DNA from: Acanthosepion lycidas
Lineage: Eukaryota; Mollusca; Cephalopoda; Sepiida; Sepiidae
Direction: 5' to 3'
Length of the DNA stretch: 64,000 nucleotides
NCBI GenBank assembly: GCA_963932145.1
Contig: OZ010582.1
Span: forward strand, 16,231,183-16,295,182
Below, piece by piece: positions 1-11,080 of the stretch. The translations under genes and the position numbers were made by a program. A model generated the notes under the pieces. That model did not search any database. It worked only from the letters and a program-made list of their open reading frames with translations, and was not told the DNA's origin. Numbering within the stretch: the first letter of the stretch is position 1; each line of letters begins with the position of its first letter.

Positions 1-152
1 CGTGTTCATAGCTGATCTTATTATGGCAATATTTAAACACTTTATGACCAGAAAACGAAACTGCTATTATTGCAATCTTATCTGACTCTGTAGTGTTATT
101 CCTACTTATCATGCCAAACCTGGCTAAAACGAATAATTTAGGAGCCGGTATG

Positions 153-156
<4 letters not shown>

Positions 157-226
<70 letters not shown>

Positions 227-272
227 CTGTGTGTGTGTGTGTGTGCGTGTGTGCGTGTGTGTGTGTGTGTGT
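157..272. repeat. (TA)n followed by (GT)n microsatellite
   Basis: About 52 bp of alternating TA runs into about 60 bp of GT with a few interruptions. It lies inside the first transposon-derived unit. The TA/GT short ORFs over it are simple-sequence artefacts. Confidence 0.95.
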
Positions 273-489
273 ACACCTTGTGCAAATTAACTGAAAACCA
301 TTTGGGGTTCCTTTCTTCCACCATACGGCCAGTTTTAGAACCACTGGAATGACAGGGTGTAATCGATTTCTGTTTTTTTCCTCAGATTAAATCATTTGCA
401 GTTGTGTACAGTAATATGAATCTATTTTCGTGATGTACGATGAAATTTGTTTGGCCTTGAAAATATTGCATCATCCGTGATTGCATCAG

Positions 490-790
490 ATTTTTATCAC
501 GACCAGACAGTATTGTCTGTACTGTCGATTAGTTATCCGACGGCCATTGTCTGCGATGAAAGTTACTACAAGGAAGCGTACGAGAATGTGCAACTCTGGA
601 CGAACAAACTGGCAAGCCGTACCAGTGAGCAAATCTAAGTACTATAGAATTGCGTGGATCTCTCTTGATTTAAATCCAATCGGGTATCTGTCGTCAGTCT
701 GTTAGGAATGATGTCGCGGAATAGACATACGAAGTACGAACATTTGCTCTGGGTCATGTTTTATTGAGAAAAAATGTAAATAATATTGGA
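490..790 (+). pseudogene. Tc1/mariner-like transposase, 3' remnant, copy 1
   Basis: Broken frames encode pieces of the transposase C-terminal catalytic half. One is a DNA..HTA-like patch around 590-630. The other is SLDLNPIGYL around 660-690, which matches the (S/A)DLNPIENL motif carrying the last catalytic acidic residue of Tc1/mariner transposases. A better preserved copy at 29571-29905 reads WPGNSADLNPMENL, which supports the assignment. The N-terminal DNA-binding region and first catalytic Asp are absent, and stops and frameshifts separate the patches. This is a fossil DNA transposon. Confidence 0.65.
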
Positions 791-1189
791 ATTATTCGTT
801 TTGTTTTAATTAATTTGCACAAGGCTGCATGTACTTATAATTTACTTTAATTTTAATGTGACTTTGTTTTGTTTTTTCCTATTTATCATACCAAGGCTGT
901 CCAAAATACAGAATATAGGATCCCGAGTTATTCATGGTTTTATGTTTTGTCGGATTTTCGTTTCTGTTCGCAGAGGACAACTGTCCTACACCCTTGTGTG
1001 ATTAATTCAAAAAAACACTTTAGTTTTCATTTCTCTCATCACACAGTCAGTTTTAGACTCAATGCAATGACAGGGTATAATCAATTTCAATTTTTTTCTA
1101 GTTCATTTGCAGTAGTGTGCAGTAACATGAATCTATTTTGGGGATGTACGATGAAATTAGTTTGGCCTTGAAAAAAATGGCGTCACCCG

Positions 1190-1375
1190 TCATTGCATCA
1201 GATTTTTATTACGCTCAGACACTATTGTCTCGACTATTGATTAGTTGCCTTGTGGCGCGGAAACTCTACTGGTTTAAATCCAGTCGAGTGGTCAATTTGC
1301 TAGGAATGATTTCGCGGAATGGACACACGAAGTACTAACATTTTCAACGGGTCACGTTTCATTGGATAAAAGTAA
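1190..1375 (+). pseudogene. Tc1/mariner-like transposase, 3' remnant, copy 2
   Basis: This is a second tandem copy of the same transposase tail. Relative to copy 1 it lacks about 130 bp covering the patch upstream of the last catalytic motif. The sequence after GCGCGGAAAC encodes an NSTGLNPVE-like stretch, a decayed NSADLNPIE. It is non-coding today. Confidence 0.6.
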
Positions 1376-1857
1376 ATAATATTGGAATTATTCGTTTTGT
1401 TTTAATTAATTTACACAAGGGTGAATGTACTGATTATTTACTTTTATTCTTAACGTAACTCTGTTTGTTTTTGCTATTTATCATACCAAGGCTGTCCAAA
1501 ACGCAGAATATAGGAGCCCGAGTCTTTCATACTTTTATGTATTGTCGGATTTTCGTTTCTGTTCTCAGAACACAACATTTCTACACATTCGTTCCATTTT
1601 TGTAGAACATTTTCTTTCTACTTTCTGATTGTTCCGTCTGTAGATTTAATGGATAATTGGTAACGGGCACATTTTCTTTTGTCCGATAACTTTGATCTAT
1701 TTTGGTGTTCTTCACAACAAGTGAGGAATATATGAATAGAATAAGTTGCTTGTGAAATTGAGATAAAAAAACAAAACAAAAAATAACTCAACTATATAAA
1801 ACAAATAAAATAGTTTGATGGGTTCATATATTTCTTTTGGACAGAGTTAAATTGGAA

Positions 1858-1942
1858 CAGATAGAATTGCTATCAAGAGAGCTAAATGTCAACGGAAAGA
1901 CAGATTTACTATCAACAGACGTAAATATGAACAGGCAGTCGA

Positions 1943-2005
<63 letters not shown>

Positions 2006-2130
2006 TATTTTTGTTATCAACAGATCTAAATATGAACAGACAGATTTACTATCAACAGGCCTAAATTTGAACAGATAGATAGATAGATAGATAGATAGAT
2101 TTGCTTTGAACAGATAGATATATAGATTTG
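1858..2130. repeat. GATA microsatellite inside a ~31-bp minisatellite
   Basis: Units of the type ACAGATTTACTATCAACAG plus CTAAATTTGAACAG recur imperfectly four to five times, interrupted by (GATA)n runs at about 1943-2003 and 2076-2100. The GATA runs probably grew from the GAACAGATAGA ends of the minisatellite unit. Confidence 0.85.
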
Positions 2131-2530
2131 CTTTCAGCAAATATTTTCATATATATACATGTATAGAAGTGATTGAGTAATAATTGAAGGCCCAGATATG
2201 ATCATACAATCTTTAAGTGAACCATTCACAAGTAAAGAGATAATTAATCAAAGTCACATTCTTATCTCGTTAGTAAGAGATAGACATTATTTAATAAGAC
2301 ATTTGCAGTTGTCCTAAGATTCAGTACATTATTTCTTTAAATATTGGATTATATTTTCACAATAAACTGACTAATAGCTTTAGAAATATGCCCCACATTT
2401 TTAATTCTTTTAATTTAAAAGAATTTAATTATTTTAATCTAAAGAGATTTTAAAAGTTTTATACAAACTATTGAAATTTAAACTACTTTTCTGTGTCATT
2501 GTGCTGGCTTGGGTGTTTTAAATATATTAA
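2131..2530. other. AT-rich sequence, no feature seen
   Basis: No reading frame, repeat match within the window or RNA fold stands out. Confidence 0.5.
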
Positions 2531-2531
2531 A

Positions 2532-2769
<238 letters not shown>

Positions 2770-3350
2770 TGGGTGCTTATCTGAGTGTGTTTGTATTGTT
2801 TTACGCGAGAGGTTAGGACCCCATTCACAAACTTGGGATGAAAATGTATACATTTTTTTCGAGTAGACGTGTCGACATTAGCGTATATTCTAACGGAATT
2901 TCAATGAAGAAATAAATTGAATAACATATGTTTTTTTTTTCTTTTCTCCTCAGTAATTTTAAACTTAATAAAGATTAAATTTAGATTTTAAAATAGGTAA
3001 TGTTTTACTTTTAATTTTCATATAAAATTTTATCATATAATTTAATACTTATTGGTTAGAAGAAATTCTTTTTCAATATAACCCCAATTTTAAATCTCTT
3101 CATAGCTATTATAACCTTACTTCGTTGTCAAGTTTTTTGAATTTTTCCTTATTTGGGTTTTGATTGGTCATTCTCGCTTTTGTGACAACGTTTTCCTCTT
3201 GCGAAGGATCGTTAATTAATTTGAAACTTTTAAAACCATTTATTTTACATTTAACATAATCATTTGATAAGACACCGGAGATGGCTATTTTTATAGTGAT
3301 TTTATAACATATTTATGTTATAATTTTTAATAAATAATTATATACATATT
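2770..3350. other. AT-rich sequence, no feature seen
   Basis: No frame above 60 codons outside simple repeats and no match to the families elsewhere in the window. Confidence 0.5.
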
Positions 3351-3411
3351 AATATATATATATATATATAGAGAGAGAGACATTAATACATACATACATA
3401 CATACATACAT

Positions 3412-3490
<79 letters not shown>
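3351..3490. repeat. Compound microsatellite (TA, GA, CATA, CA, TA)
   Basis: Short TA and GA runs lead into (CATA)n at about 3384-3412, CA, and then about 67 bp of TA. Confidence 0.95.
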
Positions 3491-4250
3491 AAACACCTTA
3501 AACAGCGCAATGATAGAGAAAGTTATTTTAAATTTCAATAATTTGTATAATTCTTGTAAAATCTCTTACGATTAAAAGATTTCAAATACAAATATATCCG
3601 TTTCTCTGTCTTAAGTAAAAGTATTCAAAATATTCCTTAAAATCTCATTTTTTAACGGTATGAAATTTATAAAAATCTGATTGGATCTTTATATGCGAAT
3701 TAAGTGACTATTATATAGACATACAACTGCGGCCCCCAGTTAGTTTCTAACCTACGGGGTGGCATCACCTCACAATGTGTTTTGATTCAGGCCAGCATTT
3801 GATTGAATGAAAACTGGGAAAGATCTGTTTACTTTCAGGAAAGGAAGATGAAATATCGGCGCGGTAAAAGAAGAAAACAGACGACTCCTGTTTTCAAGAT
3901 ATTTGTATATTTATTCACGCGTTCACCTTCGCAATGGAATTCCTTACCATTCCGTCTAAGTGGCACTTGATTCCTTAATTTTTAATTTATTTATTTATTA
4001 CCCTTTTCTATACTTGTTTCTTTGAAGAGTTCACATCTAAATTTTGCTGTTAGTTTGCATAAAACACAGACCCAGATAGAAACATTTACAATTCTCTTTA
4101 AATGTAAGGCGAGCGGGAACTCATTTTCATAAATATCGCTAAATGATTGTCAGTCTCTCTTAAACTCATGAGAACATTCAAGATTCAAGTTTTATTCCAA
4201 ACCCGGTTAATGATATTCTTCGTCACAAAATATTTATTTTGTAACCCCGT
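3491..4250. other. No gene seen; slightly GC-richer patch at 3725-3990
   Basis: The 3725-3990 stretch is less AT-rich than its surroundings and could be an old repeat or conserved non-coding DNA. I find no frame or family match in it. Confidence 0.4.
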
Positions 4251-4254
4251 CAAA

Positions 4255-4787
4255 TTACCGTCCTGAGTATGACGATAAACTACATCAGCGTCATGGGTAA
4301 GACGATAAATTACGTCCAAAAGCAAGGCCTCTGATCAGAAAGTTTTGAAGATCGTAGAACCACCTCTGTTCCCAGGCCCAGGCTTACTCGGGGTGGTAGC
4401 ACCTGTTAGGGTCCCAGCTTCGGGTAAATAGTTGACACCCAAACTTGTGTTATAATTGGTTTTAATACCAGAAATACTTTGTAATAAAAGATAATATTAC
4501 CAGCAATAATTTTTGAAGGAAAATTTATCAGCAATACAATAAAAAACAAACTAACATCAATACAAACAGCTATACATTCTTTGAAAAAAAAGATTACCAG
4601 CTATAGATTTCTTCAAAGAAAAATATTCCCAGAAATAGATTTTTAAAAATTTTGTCGGCATTAAGTAATCCATTGAGGTTGCTATGCTGTAAACCAAACC
4701 AAACCAAAACAATTACTAGCAATAAAAATCTTGTCGGCATTAAATAACCCATGGAGGCTGATATGCCGTAAAACAAACCAAACCGTC
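4255..4787 (+). mobile_element. Family A non-autonomous element
   Basis: Head with CGTCCTGAGTATGACGATAA and a second unit CATGGGTAAGACGATAA, then the body GGGGTGGTAGCACCTGTTAG, then ~30-bp units containing TATTACCAGCAATA, then the tail GTCGGCATTAA...GAGG...ATGCCGTAAA with (AAACC)n. The tail is present twice (about 4652 and 4730). The same order of modules recurs at 13868, 17998, 48298, 51183 and 63055 and inverted at 47135. It has no coding capacity. The A-rich (AAACC)n 3' end suggests retrotransposition by a partner element, which is inference. Confidence 0.75.
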
Positions 4788-4789
4788 AA

Positions 4790-6070
4790 ATTACAATGAT
4801 CGTCTATAACATGGACTGTGTGTGTTATATAACGCAAACGAAATTATAAGTATTCTTACCACTTGTAAATTCTTCATTCTTTATAATGTTGATATGTTAA
4901 TAAAAGGAATATGATGACATTTGTTTCGTCTATTTCAACATTTGGTTGGAATTCGTTTGAGCTAAAACAATGCAACCATTCTTCATGTGGTAGAAAATTA
5001 ATCGGGGACTTCAACCATCTCAAGATCAGAGGTCTTTGTCGAAGACAAAAAAAATAGCAAAGTAAAGTTTTACTCAATAACACATTACAGATTCCAGTAA
5101 TTGAACAGCAGAATAATTCTTGTAGAGTAGACACTTTTGGAAAAAATGCTTTCAGCTTCTGCTAAAGTAATGGCCTAGCACGTGGTTCGTTTGTGAAGAC
5201 AGATTATATATCAAATAGTAATTAACACTCAAAAAAAGTAAATCAAACGAAAGTCCGCCAGGTTCTGTGTAAATAAATGCATCATTAACGGAAACACAAA
5301 TAGCCGCCAGAAAAGCTTTTTAATTTTTTTTTTCTTTCTTCTAAAGTTTATAAAAATTAAACAAAAAATTAGTGATAAAAAAACTCTCAGGTTGGGGCGG
5401 ATGGAGAAAGTTAAAGCAAGCTAAACGTATTCATAAAATAGATTATTAAAATTCTTTCAGCAAGGAAAAAATGGCGGAACTCTTAAGTTTATACTGTTTT
5501 CCCTTTTTTTTTATAAAACATTACTTTCTTTTACAAAATAGTTTGTATTTCCCCTTCTTATTTACACTTTAATTTCAAAATATTTTCGACAGAAGTTCGT
5601 TTTGTTTTGCTAGAAACAAAAGAAAACAGAATTTTATTGATATTTATTATGATGAATTTAATACAACTCAAGAGTGAATGTGATGGAGTCAATGATGTTA
5701 GGAGGATTGTTTAGTTTCAGTTTTCCAGAATTAGATGGGCAGTCTGCCAGCCGTAAAAATTAATATTTGAAATCATTTAACATTTGAAAACATAGACCAA
5801 ATGAAACCGTCGGCAAATAATGAACTCTCTCAATCTTGTAGCCAGTCCAAATCAAACTAGTTACTTAAAAGATTATACAAAAGGAGATTTATACTACTTC
5901 CAATCAACCAATTCGGGTAGGCTTTCTTATTTTAAAAGTTAGAAATCTAGAAAAATATGTACTGGCTTTGGTTCAAATACTGAATTAGAGCGGCCAAAAG
6001 ACAAGTCCAATTTTGCAAGTTTATTGTTATTTATATAAATTCACATGTTATTCCATTAGCAAGACAGTTT
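4790..6070. other. AT-rich sequence, no gene seen
   Basis: An 86-codon frame on the minus strand (4874-5134) shows no recognisable motif and looks like chance. Confidence 0.5.
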
Positions 6071-6071
6071 C

Positions 6072-6237
6072 CTCCCAAAACTGCTAATTTCATATTAACT
6101 TCTTCCCAAGAACTGCTAGTTTAATATTAACTTCTTCCCAAGAACTGCTAATTTAATATTAACTTCTTCCCAAGAACTGCTAGTTTAATATTAACGTCTT
6201 CCCAAGAACTGCTGGTTTAATATTAACTTCTTCAAGT
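6072..6237. repeat. 32-bp minisatellite, five copies
   Basis: Unit AAGAACTGCTAGTTTAATAT plus TAACTTCTTCCC is repeated five times with few substitutions. High identity implies recent array growth. Confidence 0.95.
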
Positions 6238-6446
6238 TTAGGGTGAACTATTATCATTTCTACATATCCGCATGGTGTACATTTCTTACCTCCTCCTACC
6301 TGACGGAACCTCCCCCTTATTCATTAACCTTCAACCCTGAGGTGCTCTTGCAAAAGATCAAGAATAACAGCGGAACTTTCAATCTGGGAAATGAGTTAAA
6401 ACTTAATATGATATCCGGAGTGGATAACTTTCGTAAAGTAGTCGCG

Positions 6447-6535
6447 TGTACGTCGATATAACGACCCGACTGGAATTGGAATTCGGTTCAACAATTTCTC
6501 ATTCTGAGGCAATATCCATTACACTACAACGTACC
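6447..6535 (-). mobile_element. SINE-B fragment (tRNA-like head)
   Basis: Read on the minus strand, the sequence resembles the head of the full SINE-B at 36795-37203: a start with GTAATGGATATTGCC, then a B-box-like patch ending in GGAATTCCA. Confidence 0.5.
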
Positions 6536-6539
6536 TCAA

Positions 6540-7060
6540 CATTGTCATCAGGGCTACAAAAATACAAAAAAAAAACCTCGATTGCTGAATCAGTGGTTTA
6601 CCTCAAACTACAGTAAATTGCGGCGTAGAAGTCAAGTTTTCAAGCCTAAAAAATATTTCCAAAACTAGGAGTTGACATATGGAGAGCATAAAATGCAAAC
6701 CTTTACCAACAAATTTTAAACAAATGGTTCATTATTGCTAAAAATTACTGTACACCACTTACCGTACCTACAGCAAACTGTCGCAAATATATCCCACTAA
6801 AATTTATGTTTGGTGAGCATATTTGGCATATTAACACATAAACTAATAAAAAATAATAAAATAGTAATACAAATTCTGTATTCTATTAGTGATACAGCAC
6901 AGATCACGTTCAACAGCTGATAAACTAAGTGTAAACACTGATCGAAGCACCATTTAACTGAGGCGGCCATTTAAGCAACTAGGTGTGGCAGGCGCGTCTT
7001 CTGCGCAGTTTCCTGATAGAAATGAGCTTAATGACACATAATCGCAGTTTATTGAACATA
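6540..7060. other. No feature seen
   Basis: AT-rich unique sequence. Several short runs like CTTACCGTAC hint at old MITE relatives but cannot be aligned. Confidence 0.4.
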
Positions 7061-7064
7061 TGCA

Positions 7065-7198
7065 TACCGTAAAACATAATTGTTGGGCAATTAAGGGGTC
7101 GGCCTATATAGTACGTATAAGCCTAACTCAGAATATTGAGCAGAAATCTTGAGGGCGACTTGTACGCCAAGTCGAGTTATACGTCATAATTTACGGTA
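7065..7198. mobile_element. 134-bp MITE with TACCGTAAA inverted ends
   Basis: Left end TACCGTAAAACATAATTG and right end CATAATTTACGGTA form imperfect terminal inverted repeats. TA stands at both outer edges, as expected for a TA target duplication. The interior includes GGGGTCGGCCTATATAG and has no coding capacity. ACCGTA-type ends with a GTATAAG..CGACCCC interior are common in animal MITEs of Tc1/mariner type. The superfamily is inference. Confidence 0.7.
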
Positions 7199-7199
7199 T

Positions 7200-8035
7200 A
7201 TAATTTGTGATTTATTATGATATTATTATTATGATACCAGTTGAGATTAACTTAACTTACCACGACTAAGTAAGTAATCATTTCTATACATATTAATATA
7301 ACAATAAAAAAAAGTATTTTTTTTTTATCTATGTCTCTGAGTTTTGTGAAATTACATCCAGTCTTCAGGAGACTTGATAATAATGTTCTATCTCTTCATA
7401 TCGAATGCTGTAACTGCAAAGACTGCATTAGAAACGTTATCACCAAGAAATCGACCAGTTTCATCACAAATTGTATTATCTAAGACAAGATACGTCTAGT
7501 GTAGTTCTTTTAGTCATGGATTTAATAATTCACAAATTTATCTCATCTTGTGGATCTCTGATATAATTATCTTCATTTCATCAACGATGAACTAAACGAC
7601 TTACGAGTGAGTTCTCAATAATCTAACGAATTTACCAGGAACTTTGCTCTGATCCTTATCACAACGACATCTTAGAAAGCAATAGACGTCTCCATCAGTT
7701 ATTTTTTAACTTCTCTTCTTCTTCATGCCACATCACAATACATTTTGATCTCGACAGCAGCGAATTTTCAACTTCTCTATTCGTGACAACGCATAACTCA
7801 AGAAATATTAATAACTACAGCTACAATATAAAATAACAACATTGTAGAAAAGGTATTAATATTTTAGAATTAGTCGAAATAAATTGAATATTAAAAAATA
7901 CACTTTTAAAAAATACAGGGCAATGTAGGATGAGAATACCATAACCATTTAATAAGACTTAAAACGAGCCAGAAACCCAATCTTAAACATGCAACACGGG
8001 ACAAATCCATAATCCTATTCAAAAGGCCGGGGAGG
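7200..8035. other. AT-rich sequence, no gene seen
   Basis: No frame above 60 codons, no family match, and no structural repeat recognised. Confidence 0.5.
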
Positions 8036-8037
8036 AG

Positions 8038-8110
8038 GGTTGGTTGGTTCGGTTGTTTTTGTTTAGCGGCATATCAACACCTCTATAGGTTATTTAATGC
8101 CGAAATCTAA
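8038..8110 (-). mobile_element. Family A tail, isolated
   Basis: On the minus strand it reads GGCATTAAATAACC, then GAGG, then ATATGCCGCTAAAC and an AACCAACC tail. Only the 3' ~70 bp is present. Confidence 0.7.
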
Positions 8111-8224
8111 TAATGAAAAGTCAAACTTTAATTAATTCAAGTGAATGGCATTATTTCATCATTAAATTATAATTACTTACCTACATATATTTTTATCAAA
8201 TAATCTTACAAAATCAAATGAGTG

Positions 8225-8765
8225 AAATAGATTAATTATAGCAAAGACGCAAATCTCCTGAGCCGACCAAGCATAGAAATGAATACAGTATGGGAACCAT
8301 TAATAAAGAATGCCAGAGAAAAGCAATGGATAACAAAAAATTGCAATATAAGCTCTGGTAAAAAGTGCTATAATAATAACAAAAATTGCAATATGAGAAG
8401 AGGTAAAAATGTTTCTGAGACATTAGTTTTATAAGTCCCAAAAATTCATACACAGATGTCCTGAAGGACAGATGACCCAGTAGATAAAGACATTGATTAG
8501 ATCCAGTGACTAGACCGAAAGAGTTGTGAGTTCAAAAAACCCGAAAACATGGAGAGTTGAGTTAAAGGGAAAAAACTGAGACATCCGGAAGAGGCATGGC
8601 ACGTGGAACTAGAACAATCTACACCGGTGAAAGAAATAAAGAGGTCGGTTCGAAATTCCAATCACCTGAATAAGACTGGAGCGTACAACGGCCGAAACAT
8701 TGTGGGTATGGCAATGTAGATGAGGATAGCAGTCCAAATAACGCAAGTTATATTTTTGACAATGT
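8225..8765 (+). mobile_element. PLE-C 3' region (tRNA-like module and hammerhead-like end)
   Basis: The start encodes the last residues of a PLE endonuclease domain (PSIEMNTVWEPLIKNAR-like, 8265-8320). It continues into a 3' untranslated region. That region holds a tRNA-like module, with an A-box-like GATGACCCAGTAGATAAAGA and a B-box-like GTGAGTTCAA. It ends in CCTGAATAAGACTGGAGCG and ACGGCCGAAACATTG, a decayed form of the family C hammerhead motif. Other copies lie at 14167, 29980, 44070, 45365 and 53786. Degraded fragment. Confidence 0.7.
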
Positions 8766-8769
8766 ACAC

Positions 8770-9209
8770 CATGTCAGCTTCCATTCCAACTTCAACCTTT
8801 ACAGTGTGAGACTTGAACAATCCTGTTCGAGGCAGGAAAATGGGTCCAGGTTTTCGCTAACAAATGCTTGAGAAAGCTCCTCTGCATCTCCTACTGGGAG
8901 TACAAAACCAATGGCTATGTACAGATTAAGGTCAAAGGTTTCGTGGGCCGACAGAAATCTCCCCTCGCCACTATTAAGCACCGGACGATGTCATTGTCTG
9001 GCCACGTTACACTGCATAACAGGTTCTGCACGACTATGATGCACGGCACTGTTGAAGATGGACGCAAGCAATTACGGCAACGTGAATGCTGATCAGACAA
9101 CATGAAAGAGAAGACGGACATAACAAGACAGGATTATCTGAGAGTTACGGCCAATAGATCATCGTGGAGGATTTTTTTTCTGCCGTCAGCCCCACTTTTT
9201 GATGAGTGA
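8770..9209 (+). pseudogene. LINE-X reverse transcriptase ORF, C-terminal end
   Basis: One frame reads NKCLRKLLCISYWEYKTN, then VGRQKSPLATIKHR..LSGHVTLHNRF..TMMHGTVEDGRKQLRQREC, a stop at 9090-9092, then SDNMKEKTDITRQDYLRVTANR and a second in-frame TGA at 9207-9209. This matches the C-terminus of non-LTR retrotransposon polymerases (pattern LLRISY..HKTN, RRKLxWxGHVTRHD, LQGTLEGGRRRGRQRKxW, DNIKEWT). The second TGA sits where the family protein normally ends, so 9090-9092 is a premature stop. The rest of the LINE is missing (5' truncation). Clade not resolved. Confidence 0.8.
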
Positions 9210-9359
9210 AGCAGTCAAGGGTTTTAATAATAATGAATTAAACCATGTTTCAATTTTACTATAAAGATGTATTGTTGGAAATTTCACTACGAGAATATAT
9301 AGGAAACGAAACTGTGATGGTGCCTACCTAGACCGACAGAATGAACTCTTCCTAACGCT

Positions 9360-9800
9360 AGATATACTATGCCTCTCAAGAGATGCGAACGGTATTGAAA
9401 CGGTACTGATATTGAAACGAGTCAGCCGCAGTCTCTGGTTGTTTGCGACTTTTGTCGAAGTCTCTGCTTTGGAAGAGAGGAACCAGGATGAACCTTTGCC
9501 AAAGTTTCATCCGTTTATGCGGGTTCTAAGGGAATATTTTTCGCCGAGCCTACGGGCTCGGAGAAACCCGCGTTAAACTCGGCCTTGTACTACATACATT
9601 CCTCGTGGGGGGACTGTTAAATATCGGTATTGAAACAGTATTGAATCAAGTCGAGCTGATAGTAGTTCACTCCAAACCAGTCTGACAGTCATACTAACAC
9701 CTTCCACTTCTTGTATTATTTATCGTGTAATATATTCTTTGTAATTTCTACTCTTGTGTTTCGTGTTGTTCTTCCATGGTCCTAACCTTGGACCATAACG
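9360..9800 (+). mobile_element. Possible LTR retrotransposon remnant (3' end and LTR)
   Basis: A G-rich run (about 9607-9626) is followed by TGTTAAATATCGG, which could be a polypurine tract and LTR start. The segment to about 9800 has the size and AT-rich polyadenylation-like sequence of an LTR and ends near a TGGACCATAACG primer-site-like patch. No gag, protease or integrase frame is visible. If real it is an old, broken copy with only the end regions left. Confidence 0.35.
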
Positions 9801-9809
9801 AAAACAAAA

Positions 9810-10515
9810 CAAAAACAAAAGAGAAAAGAAGGGTGCACTGGCTACTATAAACCTTAACAGAATCAAACAATAAAAAAAACAACGAGGCAAATAGACAAAA
9901 AGGAATCTCTTTTTTTTTTAACGAAATTAAATGATGGATCTCTTTTTAAAAGTAATTCTCCTTTCCTTGATGACTGACGAGTACTTTCTTATTCTCAATT
10001 CTTTTATTTCTGTCTGTCACTTCAAGTTCTGTAAAAATTTGGTTTTGCTCTGAATTTCGAGAATACAGTAATGCTTCTATTTTTTTTTATCAAATGTAAA
10101 GTTCATCCGTTTTCAACTTTCAAAAGAACTTTTTTTCTACAAAAAAGCGAAAATATATGAAATAAAAAATGCTGAAGCAAATTTACATGTGTAATCATGT
10201 TGAAAATAAAAAAAAATGTGACTCCCAATGTGAGTGTGTTAGCCAGAACGCAAGTTGCGTCAATTCGAATATCTGAACATCAAATAGAATTTGTTGAAAG
10301 TTTTTGACAACACTTTCAAAGTTTTTTTTTTTTTTCGTGTACAATACTATTCTAAGACATTAAATGAACTTGCGCACAAACACATCCAGACTCTCATAAA
10401 TACACAGACACATACACAGACACACGCACATATATATATTCCAAGACAGAATATAAAATACGTATGTAGAAGTTGTCAATGAATTTGTACACACATTTCT
10501 GTAAGATTAAACATT
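9810..10515. other. No gene seen; short (CA)n at about 10395-10430
   Basis: AT-rich DNA with A-runs and T-runs. The short frames are chance or simple-sequence. Confidence 0.45.

Positions 10516-10572
<57 letters not shown>
10516..10572. repeat. (TA)n microsatellite
   Basis: About 56 bp of TA immediately abutting the inverted PLE-D ends. Confidence 0.95.
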
Positions 10573-10575
<3 letters not shown>

Positions 10576-10775
10576 TGAACATTGAAGTCAACGCTCAGAG
10601 GTGACAGGCTGTTTCATGCTGGATGCAATCATCAGCCTGACTATTGCGTCCAGTATGAAACAGTCTGTACCCTCTGAGTGTTGACGCCAATGCTCACTTT
10701 ATATCTATATTTACATACATTGTATCTCTGATATTGAGCACTTTATCCCATAAATATAGCACACCGGCAAACTAT
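10573..10775. mobile_element. PLE-D ends, head-to-head inverted pair
   Basis: Left arm AGTGAACATTGAAGTCAACG...ATCATCAG (10573-10635) is mirrored by CTGACTATTG...GACGCCAATGCTCACT (10638-10699). Both arms show the order CTGA-GA (or CTGACTA), hairpin, TGAAACAG, CTGT. The right arm continues to the shared motif CTGATATTGAGCACTTTA. Flanked by (TA)n on both sides. Arms have several mismatches, so this copy is older than the one at 43605. Confidence 0.7.
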
Positions 10776-10780
10776 ATTTC

Positions 10781-10783
<3 letters not shown>

Positions 10784-10867
<84 letters not shown>

Positions 10868-10900
10868 GCGCGCGCACGCACACACACATATACATATATA
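10784..10900. repeat. (TA)n with a (CA)(CG) alternating purine-pyrimidine tail
   Basis: About 78 bp of TA runs into CACACGCGCGCGCACGCACA. The whole stretch alternates purine and pyrimidine. Confidence 0.95.
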
Positions 10901-10902
10901 AA

Positions 10903-10972
10903 TAAAAAAGGGAACATTGAAGTCAACACTTAGAGGCGACAGTCTGTTTCATGCTAGACGCCATCATCAGGC
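10903..10972 (-). mobile_element. PLE-D single end
   Basis: GGGAACATTGAAGTCAACAC and GCGACAGTCTGTTTCATGC match one arm of the inverted pairs at 10573 and 43605. On the minus strand it reads CCTGATGATGGCGTC then AGCATGAAACAGACTGTCGC. Ends exactly at another (TA)n tract. Confidence 0.7.
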
Positions 10973-10974
10973 CA

Positions 10975-11063
<89 letters not shown>

Positions 11064-11080
11064 CTATGTATATATTTTAT
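10973..11080. repeat. (TA)n(GT)n(TA)n microsatellite
   Basis: TA, a short GT block at about 10997-11013, then TA to 11060, with TATCTATGTA after it. Confidence 0.95.

Larger units (their letters stand above)
105..1600 (+). repeat. Three head-to-tail repeat units carrying Tc1-like transposase 3' ends
   Basis: The anchor CATACCAAGGCTGTCC recurs near 888 and 1482, with a diverged form (CATGCCAAACCTGGC) near 111. Blocks such as GTACGATGAAAT, GGAATTATTCGTTTTG and the SLDLNP-type coding patch follow in the same order after each anchor. Unit spacing is about 777 bp (including a microsatellite inside the first unit) and about 594 bp (the second unit lacks an internal segment). The third unit is only a start. 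This is a locally amplified, decayed DNA transposon piece. The element ends are not resolved. Confidence 0.7.

Noticed and set aside
4874-5134. 86-codon minus-strand frame
   Set aside because: No recognisable motif, AT-driven composition, no support from neighbours.
10784-10900. CRISPR-like or satellite array
   Set aside because: Only simple di-nucleotide repeats. No spacers or fixed-length repeat units.
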